64,000 nt of DNA. Source: Phytoseiulus persimilis (taxonomy: Eukaryota > Arthropoda > Arachnida > Mesostigmata > Phytoseiidae). The notes under the pieces were generated by a model, which ran no database searches, was not told the origin of the DNA, and saw only the letters and a program-made list of their open reading frames with translations. The position numbers and the translations under genes were made by a program. The stretch lies in contig CM075101.1 in the NCBI GenBank assembly GCA_037576195.1, positions 17,484,001 through 17,548,000 on the forward strand. Direction: 5' to 3'. Below, piece after piece: positions 37,478 through 51,235 of the stretch. Within the stretch, counting starts at the first letter, position 1. Each line of letters starts with the position of its first letter.

Positions 37478-38738
37478 TTGAACTTGACGTCGACGGAAGG
37501 CCCCAGTCAAGGAGGCCTGCTCCGGACCAAGATAAACAGACGGAAACGGAAGTCCCAGATGGACAAGGTGCAGTAGCACGAGCATGATGTCCTCTCTCGC
37601 TCCCATGATGAAGTGGCCACAGGCTCTCTTGCCCCATTAGACTATCTCTCCCGCAACAACCTTTGCTGCTGTTTCTGTCTGCGGAGGCTGCGTCTAGACT
37701 AATGTGGCTATTAAAAGTACTCTGTCCGCCGAACACGTCTAAACTCTCGACCGCCGACTCAGTTAACGATATGTTCATTGTGCGTGTGCTCGGGCGTTCT
37801 GTTTCCCAATCCGCGACATGGCCACCTTCCGTCTGTCCGTCCCTCCACCCGCCCGACGGGGGAAATCGCCAACGCATCAAACGGTATCTGTTCTAATGAA
37901 GCGGAGAGATAGCCGTCACCTCCGCGGCTCGTTCGCTCCTTGGTCCGCGGAGGAAGAGCTCACGGATGCGCGGAATGAACTGCCCAACGCACCGAGAGGC
38001 CTCCGACGGAACTCCTTGCGGGCCGGAACGGAGTTCCCATCAGGAGCTCCTCGGTATGCCACCACGTTCCTCATCGGAGCCGATCAGTCGCCGACCCTGC
38101 CGGGAACGGCTCGGCAGCAGCGCAGAGAAATTCGAGAGCGCTTTAGGAAGTTTTCCGAGAAGAGATAGCGCCACTGAACGAACGAAAGAAAACGGTCAGA
38201 AAGAACGAAGGGCGAAGGCTAGCTGCCCGAGAAACATCTGGACTTTAATGGTGTTGGCTCAACTGTGTTAATCGAGTGGTCGCGAATTCGGGGAACTTTG
38301 AAACAACACTCGGACAGGCCTCGCATTCAGGAGCGATTCCTCCGCGAGAGGGAACATTCACTGAGTGACCACTCGCGTTCCAGAGAAATCCCCGATCCGC
38401 TGTCACCCATCCAGCAGGATAAAAAGATTGAGGGAAGCAGGAACTCACGCAGCGACCGTAGGAGCAGTCTGCATCTCCGCTGGCATGCGTGCCCATGCTC
38501 TGACCACGTGCGATATCCCGGCGAACGACCCCATGAGCTGGAAGGAGGGATCCACGAGCGGAACATCAACTGCTCGAGGGAGAAGCGGAATTCGGAGTAA
38601 CTCCTCACTGATCATTCGCCAGGAGTAGCATCAGAACCAAATGCCTCCCCGAACGAGTGTTCCTATGCGCGCGAGTCACACCAGGTTCTCGAAGGTCCCT
38701 CGATTCTGAGCGCCCGGAGCGCGGCGCCGAAGGCGAGA

Positions 38739-38770
38739 TATAAAGCGTGACGTCATTACCCACCTTCATC
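38739..38770 (+). promoter_or_regulatory. Candidate TATA/Inr promoter with an internal CRE
   Basis: TATAAAG at 38739-38745 and TTCATCA, with its A at 38768 (29 bases away), fit a core promoter. A perfect palindromic CRE, TGACGTCA at 38748-38755, sits between them. No ORF follows that I can name. CRE sites normally lie upstream of TATA, so this may be a stand-alone CREB/ATF or bZIP site. Confidence 0.28.
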
Positions 38771-40978
38771 AGGCATACAACGGCTAGATAATGGTGTAGT
38801 ATATACAGTGCATTTTATACTCGTACTGCGCCCGGTCGTCTTGGCCAGCCAGTCTGTTAGAGCAGCTTTTCACTGTCTATACGCTTTATGGTAGAATCCT
38901 TCGTACCTCATTAGCGTAGACGTAGGCGGCGATGATGTCCAGGAGGAGACGAACAAATACCACCCGGCGGGTATCTCCCCTGGCGCGTGAGGCCCAGACT
39001 CGGTGTTTCCCGATCAGTACTCCCGCGTAAAATGTGCCTGGAATGTTCCGGCTCTTCTTCCACAAGGAGCAGCTCTTCCGAAGCGGGCTGACCGCTCTCG
39101 AACTCCAGGACGACGTCTCTCCACTCGGCTAGAGCATGATAATTCAGCCACGTAGCCGCTTGCGAGGCAGCCGGAGCCGGCGATCTCGGCTTTGATGTTC
39201 GATTTCCTGCCAGTTGTCGACCGTCTGCCTTCCACCCACCGGCGCGGCGGCTGGCACTCTGATATTGTTTAATATGAGACGTACCTGCTTGCCAATAAAA
39301 TATGTTTCTCTGTGATTGAGCTCCTCAAAGTTCAGGTAGCCCGTTGATGCCCCCCTCCGTTCCTCAACAACCTCTCGCCGCCACCTGCCCGACTCCAGAG
39401 CCCGTCTTCCCTGTCGGAACTCCCCAGTTGACCCTGTCAGATCTCCTCGCAATTTTCGTTGACAGCCGAGATGCCTCGCCAGCTCTCTGTGGCTCCCCCT
39501 CCGTTTCCAACTATCCGCCTTGTTCCTTTGCCGGCCTCCCCGGCCCCACCTGCGCCCGAAGGGTCGTTCGTTCCCGGATCGCTGCCGGACCCCCGATGCA
39601 GACCGCCGTTCGTGGCAATCGAGTGGCAAACACAGAGGAACTCACTGCCGAGGTTGGCTCGGCTCGACCGGCAGAGTTCGGGAGGGCAAGCAGGGCAGTT
39701 TTATAACCGTCAAGCATAGTCGTGTTTACCGCAAATTGCCGGAGCTCATTATGGTAAGAAAGCCTATCTCTCGCATGTGCTGCTGGCGGAGGCGGCGGCC
39801 GCAGTGTTGTCGTTGTTGTTGTTTTCCTTGCCGCTCACTTCTCCTCTTGTTCCTCTTAACCGCAGCGTAACGCTATATAATCGGAGCTGTAAACCCCGCG
39901 CAACCCACACCTAGTTCGCTATCGCCAGATGCTCTCTAACCTGACCGTAAACCCTCGATAATAAACGGAGTTAAGCATACATCCCATATTTTGAAGCTGT
40001 TGCCACTCACTCGCCCCGGTCTCACTGTTTCCCCGGGCATCTTGTTCGGGTCGAGCTTCGTTCTCCTGATGTATCCGTGGTCGGAGAGCCATCTCGACAC
40101 GGGGAAGAGGTCGCTTCGATTTTGTCGTTCCGTGCGGCTCCGTCAAAACCTGCATAGTTGCTGCAGTTCATCTTCTCCCCGTGTATCTCTCGCTTGGAGG
40201 AAGTAATCCTTGATATTGATGGCTACCTGACCCGGGAGCTCAGGACGATCGTTCGCTTCCGCTGACTCTTTTCTTTTGGCAATCACATTTAAGCAGTTTT
40301 TATCTGAGCCCTGGAACTCCCCGTCGGCGCCCGTTTCTGCCGCCGCCTGTCCCCTCTTTGAGCCCCGACTGTTTCTCGCTCAACTGGCTTCGGCGCACCT
40401 CAACCTTTCGCGGCTCGCTCAAGCATTCGAGTAAATACCCCGCTATAGACTTTCTCCTCTTCAAAATTCTTCGATAAAAAGCTTTGCTGAGTTCGTCAAC
40501 GGACCGGCGCGAACCGCGCGGCGGAACTCCTCCGTTGCTGGGATCGATTCCATCACAAACTCTTTCGGTTGCGTTCCAGCGCTCCAGCCGGAAATCTGGC
40601 CTCGCGGGGAGAACCTGATATTGCAGGGACGCGCGAATACCTCGAATCTGAGAATTGAGTTTCGATTTCGGCCAACGCCGGGGTCTGAGGGCTCATCGGC
40701 AGCCGAAAAGCGCCGACCGCCGGCGTGGCGCGCTGAACACCGGACGAAAATGCAGCCCATCACGAAATGCACTCTGTTTACCGTCACTAAACGAGTGTTT
40801 GCCAATCGTCTAGTAACAAGACGGTCGGCTGGCCTCCTGTGTGTATTGTCCCTATTTTCAAAACACCTCCATCTTCCGGGCCAGCTTGCAGGAAGTCGCA
40901 AGAGCGACACTGTGGGCGCTGTAGCCTCGGCAAAGTCGACGACGGCTGCGAACTTCATAGGTGGACGAGTGGGGAGAC

Positions 40979-41017
40979 GAGCAGGCGGGCGGGCGGGCGA
41001 GCGAGCGAGCGAGCGAA
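40979..41017. repeat. (GGGC)(GAGC) tetranucleotide tract
   Basis: About three GGGC units run into five GAGC units. Confidence 0.85.
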
Positions 41018-42235
41018 GAGACCATCAAACAATTTTTGACTCGGCTACCCCGTACTTGAGTTTCATCGAGCGAGCGCCTGCCCGACTCGTCGTTCCCCGG
41101 ATGTTTACCTGTGATGATATGTTCCGCGCTCCTGGCCGGAGTCATCCTGCATGCCTGCACGCGAGACTTCTTGGTCGGTCGTCCGCCCGCCTGCCCGCCC
41201 GAGAGGAGGAACGCTTCCGAGGGAAGAAGTGGCAGTCAAAAGGCGAACGAGCTGAAAATTCTCTCCATCATGTCGTTATGTCGAAGGTTCTTTGGCGTGG
41301 CCGACGGTCCATCGAGAGCCTCACCGAAGTCCTCCTATTCAAACTCGATTCGCACTCGGACTTGACCCCATTCAAGCTCTATCTGTTTTCGAAATTGATT
41401 CCAATAGTGGCTCGACCTCGCCGGCCGCGGCTCAACTGAAGCCGACCGTTTCCCCGTTCGAGCCGGACAGGACCGAATTGAGCTATCCGAGAGAAGGGGG
41501 GGGGGGGGCAAGCCTCGTTTCCCAGACGAGCGCCTCCAGGTACTCCGAGCCGAGGCTGCATTCGGCGCTTCGGGCCTCCAGCCAAGGGAGAGACCACCAT
41601 CCATCGGGAGTATCTAACAACTGGGCTCGAAGGCCATTGATTTTCAGGTAGCAGGGAAGCGCATGGGAGGAAATAAGAAGAAAACACCTAATTATTTGCT
41701 ACTCAGCAGAGGAACAGCCGGAGGTGGGCGGCGGCGGCGACGGCGACGGTAGCAGTCGCAGCAGAGGTATGGGAGGATGTTTGGCAGGGAGTCGAGGCAA
41801 GCCGAAGGGCGCGGGGGCGAGGAGGAGGGGGGGGGGCAACTCCAGGAACATAGGTAAGAAGCTGGCAGGAAAAGGGGGCAAGAAAGAGCTACAAAAACTG
41901 ACTTAAAAACCCCTCGCAGCCGCCTGCCGTGGCTGTTCACGGTGAAGGTAAGCGAGTCGGAGCAGGCGGGCCGGAGTCAGACAGCGAGCTTCCTCGCTAG
42001 ACTCGATGAGCTTACCGCCAAAGTCATCAGCTAAACGCCCTCATATCCTCGTTTTCCCGCTCAGTTTGGCTGTAGCACCGCCTGAGGGGCTCACATGCAT
42101 GCCTTCAACGCCTGGCCCGCAGCTGGATGACTTTGCGTGAGTGTGCGAATCCGATAGGGAGTCAGTCCGTCCGTCAGACTCCCAGTCAGGTACGTGGAAG
42201 AGGAAGTGGCTCAAAGGGCGCTGAGCGCGTAAGAA

Positions 42236-42270
42236 TATAAATATATGATGCGATCGTTCGGTTCACCTCA
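42236..42270 (+). promoter_or_regulatory. Candidate TATA/Inr core promoter
   Basis: TATAAATA at 42236-42243 is followed by TTCACC, whose A at 42265 lies 29 bases from the TATA start, the usual spacing. A DPE-like GGACC lies about 32 bases further on. Downstream the plus strand looks like a GC-rich leader, but no protein could be assigned. Confidence 0.3.
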
Positions 42271-45200
42271 CCGTCGTCAGCAGCTCATTTCGTTCAGGAC
42301 CCAGGTGTAAACCCTGTCCGCCGGTCGAGCTCGCTTAAACCTTCTTCAGCTGCCGTTCGCGCTCTCTCCCGATTCTGCCGACGATGCTGCGTTCCGTTTT
42401 CTTCCGTTCTCTCGCCAATAAAAGACGAAGGACTGCTTCGGAGTGGACGACGTTTGCGATTGTGGAACTTTTCCCGAATCCGTCTTCGCCCATCTCAGTT
42501 TGCCCGTGGGCCAACTCCTGGAAGTCTCTGCGTACGTGCAAGAAGCGGGTCCAGGAGGAACGCGTACCGGGAACGGCTTGAGAGGAGTAGCAACCCGACC
42601 CTGGTCCTGATCCTCCCCGTTTCGGTGCTCTGTCTGAGCTCATTAAGGAATATGAAGAGGCAGCAATGCGAGGAGCGGCACGATTCCCGACGCAGGTTAA
42701 ACACACCGGTGTTGCTAGTCGCGGCTGCACTACTAAATTACACCTTTATGGCAACCTTCTTGTGGTACGGCGAATTTTCCGCCACAGCGATCCGGTTTCC
42801 TGGCATCTGGCCTGCGTTCTCCTTACCATCGCGGCGTCGTATTTGTTTCGTTGTCACTACACGCGCCCTGAACAGAATTATCGAGCACTTATTTTCTGCT
42901 CTCCCGACTCTGATGCCCACGTACCCACCACCATTCCCTCCTCGTCCTCCTCATCTCGCGAGGAAAGGTCACTGCGGAAGATCGCTCGAGAGTCTGCAGC
43001 TCCTCCCAGAGGACCTGAAGCCCTGACGAGGATGAATTTTCTCGCGAGGAACAACGTAGGATCCCTGAAGGCAGGGACGGCTCGCAAAATCAGACGAAAG
43101 GAAGTTATCTCGGGCTTCCTCGCAGGTCGGTGGACCGCCCGGCGACCAGTCAGTTGAATGGATCTCGGACGAGAGTCCGTCAGAAGCTATTTTCTCGGCC
43201 GGCGCGGCGTCAAATTTCATGACTCTTCGACACCTCTGGTTTGCAAGGGAGAAGAGGGGCCCCGGATGGACGACCGAGCGGAAACCACGGGAAGCTTACC
43301 CTGGACAAAGAGTCAAAGACTCTCATCCGTAGGTTCTGCTCGTCGAGGCTCTGAATGGCGACTTTCATCCTTACGGAGGAACTCGGCATCGATTCGCCGG
43401 CCTCCTGAGTTTCCCCCATATTTGTCCTGGAGAAGCTCCGTGCCGTAGGTGGGCTGCGGCACGGAGTTCCTTTCGACTGCAATCATCTCCCCGATTCAGG
43501 AGAGGGAGGAGGACAAACAGCATCGGGGAATTTGCGACAAACGAGCAAGGTAGAACCGAGGAGATAGGAGGGGACGGGCGAGGAGGACACCGAGGTAAGT
43601 TCGAGATCAAGGTGCGGGAGGGACACAGCAACACAGATAGATAGCCGAGCTGGCGCGAGAAATGAAGGAAAGTAAAGGCGGACAACCAAAAGGGAGGGGC
43701 GAAACGCAGGGGTGTCGCGGCAACGGGAGTCGGGGCCTCCGGTGGGGCTCGGCCGAACAGCAGTTAGCGAAAGACGGTTGATAGAGCAAGAGAAGAAAAG
43801 AGAGCAGGAGATAAGCCATTGTGCCATTGTTGTGCCGCGACGAACGGTGAGACGGCACATCCTGAATTCATCTATTTAGAGTTGGCTGGCTCCGTTGCTC
43901 GGAACGATCCTGCCATGATAGCCAGAGCTGCAACTGCCGCTCGCCTCGCGAGACGTCTGAACAGTGGAGCGTCGGCTCATCCTGTTTTGAAAGCTCGTGA
44001 GTGCCTTTCTCAAGCGTTCAGAAACGTATTCCTCAACTAGTATTCGTTTCACCGTGCTCAGCTCAGACTCCAGCCCAACCGCAAATGATCTTAAACTCTG
44101 GTTTCCGCGGATATCCTGCTGATAACGTATGGAAAAACGGCTGGAGCACGCAGAACAGGAACGGCCCGCTTTCTCTGAGCTCCAGAAAACACGACCTCGA
44201 TCAGCATCGAGCTTGGAGTTCCGGAGACTGGATTCCTCCGACGGATAATCGACGGCACCGAGCGGCAGTCGCGATTCTCGGCGAAGTAAATGTCGCTTGC
44301 TAACGGACGAGACAATCTCGAGCAGTGCACGGTTCCGCCAACGAGTACGACGTGCACGGTGGAAAGCGGGGGACATGAGATTGTTCAGAGCAGTTTTTTT
44401 TTTGTTTCTGGGGGAAATTGCAGCCACCGTACCCTCTTCTCGAGCTGGAGTCCAGGCTCACCTTCTTTGGGTTGACATCACAAGACAAATGATAGCTAAA
44501 TTCAGACGGGCGGTTGCTTGCTGGCTAGCCGGGCGGGCGGCCGGCCGAGCGGCTCGGTGGACATCGGAGAGGTGGACAGGTAGAAAGGATCCTCCTGGGT
44601 CTTTTCCATAGCTCCCACTCGCGGCCTCTGTCCGTTTTTCCTCTCTTCGGCCCCTGTCTGTTCGTCGTTGTACGACATGGGCGAGGGGTCTTGCACTCAC
44701 TCAAGATGACAGAGACATACCAATGCCAACTGGAGGGACTGACGACATACCACAAAAAGGACATCGAACTCGAAACTCGAGGGACTACTTGACGCAGCAC
44801 AGGTCCAACTCCGACTCTGTTGAAGCTTCGGAGTCACCGCTCCCCCCCCCCCCCTCCATGTGCTAATGTGATGCTTGGAATCGCTCCGAGCATGATGAAA
44901 CGGGAGCACGATGACGGCCGATTGCCGTCAGCAATTCAGGGCGTCGCGCCGCCAGCTCGACGGAAAGAAATCTCCAGACGGTGTCAGGTATCATCAGAGA
45001 GTTTCATATCTGGTGAGTTCACATGACCCCCTTGATATCCCTGAGGAGATTCAAATTTTCGATATCACAAGAGTTGATGTGGTGAGTGTCCGTTGGCCAT
45101 TCGAAGGAGTTCAGATACTGTTGGCGAGGCTGTGTCGCGTGGGAAGAGCGCACACTGTGCGCATGTTCGGCGAACCGCTCGTCCGATCATTGGCGGCTTA

Positions 45201-47141
45201 GCATCGATCTGGAACCTGGAGGAAGCTTGTTTCTGACTGGTATCACATCTTTGAGCCGGCAGGGACGTAAACAAAAGCTTCTCAGCCGGGGCCAGTTGCG
45301 CAGCGCACGGGAGTGGAACTATTGTACGATCGAGCTGTTAGAGGGGGACCCGTTAATTGTAAAAGGGTTTACCGGATGTCAGCTGATCCAGTTCCCGGGG
45401 TTCAGTCTTGCTTGTCGTCATTTCTTAACCGGTGTTCATTCTTTTCGAGAGGAAACCATCAAGTCGGAATGGTCGTGGAACGGCTATTCTGTTGAGGAAG
45501 ACGTTTTTCCATCCGATCAGCTAATGAAGCGTCCTCGATTATCATTCGTCGTGCAGGGACGGCCGAGCTCTCCTACGGCCCCAGGAAAGACATTGTCGCG
45601 TGTCCAGTTCAGGACTCATGGAGCCCGACGGTCCGCCAAACCTAACCCGAGTACTCCAGAGTATTTCATCCGAAGGGTCATGGGTTATCCAACGGTGGAA
45701 GCTCAAGGCGGATCTCGTTGTGGAAGACCCTTCCGCTGCAAGGATCGCGTTCCCGCCACGCACCGTGCGTCGCCTAGAGTTCGCTCATGACCCTTTCTGA
45801 CACTGGTTGTGGTTCGGATGAGAGCCGATCCAAACAACGTCTCACATACCCCTCCGAACATGAAATCACAAGACCAGCTCTTTTGAGAGACGGTTAAACT
45901 GCGTCGCGACGGAGGTTTCCGAAAGTTCGGGCACAAGAACAGACACGCCTTGAGTCCACCCCACGAATGCATAGCTACAGCGATTCAGAGGAAGTCACTG
46001 TGGCTGCTTATCGATGAGTTCAGCTCAGGTAGACCGCCTATCTGACCCGTGGGCCCTACTCAGGTGGGCCCCAGGAGGCGGAGTCTCACCTGACGCTTCA
46101 CCTGGAGCCGTACCTGGAGCCTCAGGTGGGCTGCAGCCCAATGGAAAGCAAGCTCGGCTTCACCTGCGAGTTTCCCACCAATGAGCACGCTAGGGGCCCG
46201 CCGCAGGTACGAAGAGCCGCGGAGCTCACAACGGTGGAGGGAAGGTACAAACGCCACACGCTGCAGGGAGAGCGGTGGATATAGCGAGACACACTCACAC
46301 GCGCACCCGGCCCACACTCCCGGCCGAGCCTATACACAGCTAGCTGGCTGGCTGGCACCCTCGCTCGCTCACTTACGTGGAGTCACAGACTTGCAGAGCT
46401 GGAGGGAGACTCGCAGCTGGGCTGGCGAGCTCGCTAGTAGCTGACGTTACACCCAACTCGCAGGCCTCCCGCAAGTCCGCGTGCATGCAGCGGGAATCAA
46501 CTGCAGGTTTGGGCAATTGAGCAAGCAACTTACAACAATAACAGAGCCCGCGACCACCGCCGCAACGACAGCAGCAGCAGATATACCCGAACAGCGACGC
46601 ATGCATACAAATACGAGTTCGTATATTCCCGGCGGAAGATTGATCTCCTCAGGTACAATGAACTCGACGAGAGAACTCTTCGAAACATCCTTATCTCACG
46701 AGCAAGGTACAACAAGATTTGAGCATAACTCCAACAAGCTCCCCGGCCGCTCATCCGTGGAATCCCGTTCGGCCGGATGCACCTTTTCCCGACCTGCCAG
46801 ACGGATGGCGCGACTCGTTTCATGGGAGTGATTGCGAAAAAGATTCAGCTTCGGTTTTTCATCCATGGACCCTCTTGGACCTTGACATGGAGTCTACCTG
46901 AGCCGCAACCGCAACGCGGCAACCGAGAAGATCGAGGGCTCAAGGAGGTTCGCGCTCAACGCTCCTGAGGTCAGGCTGAGAGAGAAAGGGCGAAATTCGC
47001 TCGAGCAAGGAAATCGCGTCCCAAGGTGAGGAGAACTGGATGAGGTTCCGAGCGACGAGTCGGAGCTCGTGTACAGAATGGCTCTTACGGAGAGGGGCGG
47101 CATCTGTTACGGTCGCTAGTTGCTGTTGTTGGCAAGCACGC

Positions 47142-47180
47142 CGGCTGGCTGGCTGGCTGGCTGGCTGGCAGGCAGGCTGG
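47142..47180. repeat. (GGCT)n tetranucleotide tract
   Basis: About six GGCT units are followed by GGCA units. Confidence 0.9.
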
Positions 47181-48954
47181 TTGTTGGCACACCTGTGCCT
47201 AAAAAAAGGAAAAAATAACGCTGGGCGGCATTTGCAGGAGAAGCCAAACTTCTTTCTGTGTGGTGTATCGCAGCGAACCACCAGCTGCAAGAACACCGCA
47301 GTGCTCTGAGCTTCCTTATAGAGCTGGCGAGTCAGTAGACAGCCCGTCCGTGCGTCCGCTCGCCAGCTAGCTAGTCGAGCGAGGCGCAGCTGGACAAGGT
47401 AGTTGGCATTTGCCGTAGACGAATATTTTGTCAGTTTTCCACTTTTGCTCCCTCGTTCTCCTGAGTCGATCCTTTTCCTCTCTATACCCTTCTCCTCCCG
47501 CTCCTGTATCCCAAGTCTCCTGGTCTCCCGCTGCTGCTCATGCTGCGGCGGCGGCCTTCCCCTCTTCCTGCCGTTCTCCTGGCTCGTCCGTTTGCGCTCT
47601 CCTGCCGTCCGTTTTCCCGGATCCCCCTCATTCCGCCGCGCTCCTGTCCTTCTCCGTGCTCGTTCTCTCATGAGTTTTTTAGAGGTGGAAAAGGAGAAAG
47701 GATCCACCTTGAAGGCAAAAGCTATTCAGTCTGATTTGGCCAAAGGCCAAATCTCCTGAGTTCTTCCTCAGAAATTTAACTCACACGCACCCTGGCAGAC
47801 GGACAGTCGGGAAGGCGAGTGCGCGGACGGCAGAGAAAGGAGAGCCGAACTCCTGAGCCGGCTGCGTGGCTGCTTAGCTGCGACGGACTTTCTCAACCTT
47901 TTGATCGAGCGCGTGAGGAATCGCCTGAAGAATATCCTTCGATCTTGCCCGCTGGCCTCAGTCGTTCTCCTTGGGCGTTCTCCTTCAGAGTTCTTCCTTG
48001 GAGAGTATGGAGCAAACTCAGGGAAGCGGCCTTGCTCATCGAATCGAGTGTCGCCAGGAGGGATTCAGATCGATTAATCCGAGGTGATGGTACGAGTCTG
48101 GAGCTCTAGGTCCTCATCCTGGTCGCAGATAGAGCGAGCAAACTGGGACGATTCAACGAGGCAACAAATTGGACAGAGCGGAATGAAACTGCCGCTGATG
48201 CATGTTCCGCGGTGTACAGCACTTTAATGGAACAAGAAGACACGACGTCGGCGGGGGCGAGAAGAAAAGAAACAGAACGAGAAACACAAGGAGTTCCAGC
48301 TCCTGCTCCCGGAGCTGCGGAATCGTTCATGAGCCGCACGAGGAGAGAGCAGACGAACGCGAACGCTGTGATATACACTGGAGCAGCGCCTGGAGGGAAG
48401 CGATAAAATTTCGCGGGAAAGAGTTTATATTATAGACCATTATGAAGCGGCACGGAACGAGCTCCACCGGCTGCAGGCCGCCGCTGTGGCATCGGCGAAC
48501 CAACAACCTAGGGGAGCGCATGATGCGTTTCCCGGGAACGGAGCGAAAACTGAGGAATGACTCGTCAATCGTTCTCTTTGGAGAGTTTCCGATCCCGTCG
48601 AAGTTTTTCCACTCAGTCCATCCTCGGCGGTACTTCTGGACCCAGAGCTCGGGTGCTGCGTTCCTCCTCACGGGAAATCTCCGATTCCTATGTTCCTCCC
48701 GTCTGCCGGCACCGGTGTGGACAGATCGATCCCGGTCTCAAATATTATACGGCTGTTTGTACTTAAGGGCCGAAGTTCCGCCCTTCCGCGAGCCAGTCAT
48801 CTCGGTATCCTAACGATATCCCATTGTGGTATTCCGCGACCCGCCTGCCCGACCGACCGACCGCTTGCCACGGCCAGGTGTATGTCGTTCAGCTGCTCTT
48901 ATTAGCTTTACTCCTCACAAACCTAGGGAGAGAGGGGGGGGGGGCAATCTCCCT

Positions 48955-48985
48955 CTGTCCGTCCGTCCGTCCGCCCATCCGCCCG
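48955..48985. repeat. (GTCC)n/(GCCC) tetranucleotide tract
   Basis: Four GTCC units pass into GCCC-like units. A short (GACC)n lies 100 bases upstream at 48847-48863. Confidence 0.85.
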
Positions 48986-51235
48986 CTTCTCCCCCCATAG
49001 ACGATCCCGGACACAGCTTTGGTAGGCCGGACGAGGAGCCGCCAGGAAAATGGGGCGCACGGTCGAGGGGCGGGGAGCAAGGTACCGAGCACATTTGCCC
49101 GTTAGAGGAGCGGCGACAGCGGCACACAAACTGATCAATGGCATCCGATACGCAGTCAGGAGGGCACTTATCATTGAGCCTTGTGTGCGTTTCAGATAGG
49201 CTCGAGACCATTCCGCCGCTAGTTCGGACAAACTGTCTCGGTTCACCTGCGACGATCGAACGGGGCTCTTCGAAACGTTCCGTGCCCAGATCCCTGCGCC
49301 GTGCAGCCGTGCTGATTGGTGAAAATTCTCCGGAATCGGAACGGCTCAATATCGGATGATTAGGCAATTGAGGAGCAATTAACGTCTCGATGTCGGTTCG
49401 ATCGTGACAGACAGGAATTCTATGCCGATGGTTCGTAACGATATTTGTTCGGTTGCCCAGGTGAAGCAGCAGTTGCCGAGGGGAAGGGGCGGCCAAAAAG
49501 GAGAGACCAAAGCGAAGATCGGCGGAAAAGAAGAACGAAAAGACGACGACGACCAAACGAGAGTCTATTGTCAACGGTGAAGACGACGCCGGTGTCAGGT
49601 GTCGTGGTCCACACCTCCGTCTCCGGGATACTGGTCCGGACTCCCACTGCTGGCTCGCTCGCCCGCCCGCTCGCTCGAGTGCGGCAGTCGCCTGCCGGCC
49701 TGCGGAGTAGAAGACCTGGCGAGAAACCGCGAGAAGAACTGAAAGGGACACCGAGAGCAGCGTTCACCGCCCCAGGTAGTTTGTGGAGGTAGGGAGCGAG
49801 CGAGCGACGGAGGTGATCATTGCAAATGAAATTATGAGATTTTTGCACGAGCTCAGGTGAGCCAAATGAACTTAATGAAGTCGCCTGAATGCTCGCGGCC
49901 TTTTTATTCAAAGCCAAGCTCGCTCGGGGCTCGGTTCCCTGTCGTTGCGGTGAGCCGGAGCGGAGGTTAACAGCAGTCAGGGCGACCGGTACCATCAGTC
50001 TACTGAGGGCGACTTTGAATGGATTCAAACTGATCCAACGAGGCGTCGCATAGTTCCCAGTTGTCTCGTTGGACGATCGGACCTTCGATCGTTTCCGATG
50101 TTCTTCAAAGTCGAACAAAGGGCTCCAGAAATCAGAGTCAGGAGTCCAGCACGCGAAGGAATTTCATGCGGGCGGCAGCAGTTTCCATGCGAGGTGTCAT
50201 GGCGGCTCTTGGGGGATCGCCGATCCGGTCCCGCCGCCTACAATCCATTGAGTCGCAGCTTTGGCAGGGGGACCGAAAATATCTTCCAAGCGACCAAGCT
50301 CCGCGCGCATCGGGGAAACCAGTCAAGGATTCCACTTTTTCGATGACGGCGACTGTTCAGGTGTAGAGGGGTGTCAATTTGATTATCGCCCTCGGTCCGG
50401 CGATTGATAAGGAGATTACAGAGCGCGCTTGTTCGCTCGCTAAATATCTGAGCAGGAGTTTGTCGCGTTCGTCGATGTGTCGGGCGTCAGTCCGTGGTTG
50501 CTTGCGATCGGACTCGCTGCTGCGAGGGCTCAGCGCCTGGCCAAAGCTTCGTTTGCAGCGTTTCGAAGCTTCTCGTCTTTGTTTGGACAGCGCGAACGTG
50601 AAAGAGGCGCAGGATCCAGGTGCCTCGTGCAATGCATAGTAACGACTTGAGCCCCAGACAGACGGAGGCCGCGGTGGCACCACCAGCAGCGGCGATACCT
50701 CAGCTGCCTGCCTGATGACTTCATAGCGTTGCCGCGTTCTCTTTTTTCTCCCTCCTCTTCGAGGTTTGAGGATTTCTGGCGAGCGCCTCATTCCGCCTTT
50801 CTGTGACGAGCCGTCGTGTCCTCGTGAAGTGATTCCGGCGCAATCCGAGTTCATACCTCTTTCGTAGCTGTCGACTTTCGCGGACGAGAAGCCGTAAACA
50901 ATGGATCGCTTCAGACAGACACAGGCTCGAGATCCGGTCAGCTGCCCTCACTGAGATGAAATGTGTCGACAAGGTGAAAATTTCGTTTTCGTTCGTTGAG
51001 GACGTCGTGGCGACGACCGGGAGGAACAGGGAGCACACCCTGAGGAGCGAGGACGGCGAAAATAGTGGGCGAAGAGCGGGAATGGAAGGAGGGAACCGGG
51101 AGACACTTGCTGTTCAGGAGACTCACGTCCTATAGGTATTTCGTCTCTTCCCCTTCGATGACCACCTGGTCTTCCGCTCTGTCAAAAGTTGTCGCCTCGC
51201 TGGTCACCTGAGAGAAGCCTGTTTGGCTGCCTGTC

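Larger units (their letters stand above)
33993..51210. other. Long GC-rich block, no confirmed gene
   Basis: Many overlapping frames are open on both strands, but none carries a recognisable domain. The block holds most of the G-runs and tetranucleotide tracts, two candidate core promoters and scattered consensus donors such as CCGAG followed by GTAAGT at 43595. It may contain long introns or 5' regions of a gene lying outside the window. Confidence 0.4.

Noticed and set aside
45086-45790. 234-codon plus-strand open frame
   Set aside because: The alternative frames look equally protein-like in places, no domain is recognised, and there are no convincing start or splice signals. It may be an old remnant.
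48915-49751. 278-codon minus-strand open frame, the longest in the window
   Set aside because: It runs through G11 and tetranucleotide tracts, has Arg/Ser/Pro-rich low-complexity composition and shows no domain. It is expected by chance in stop-poor GC-rich DNA.
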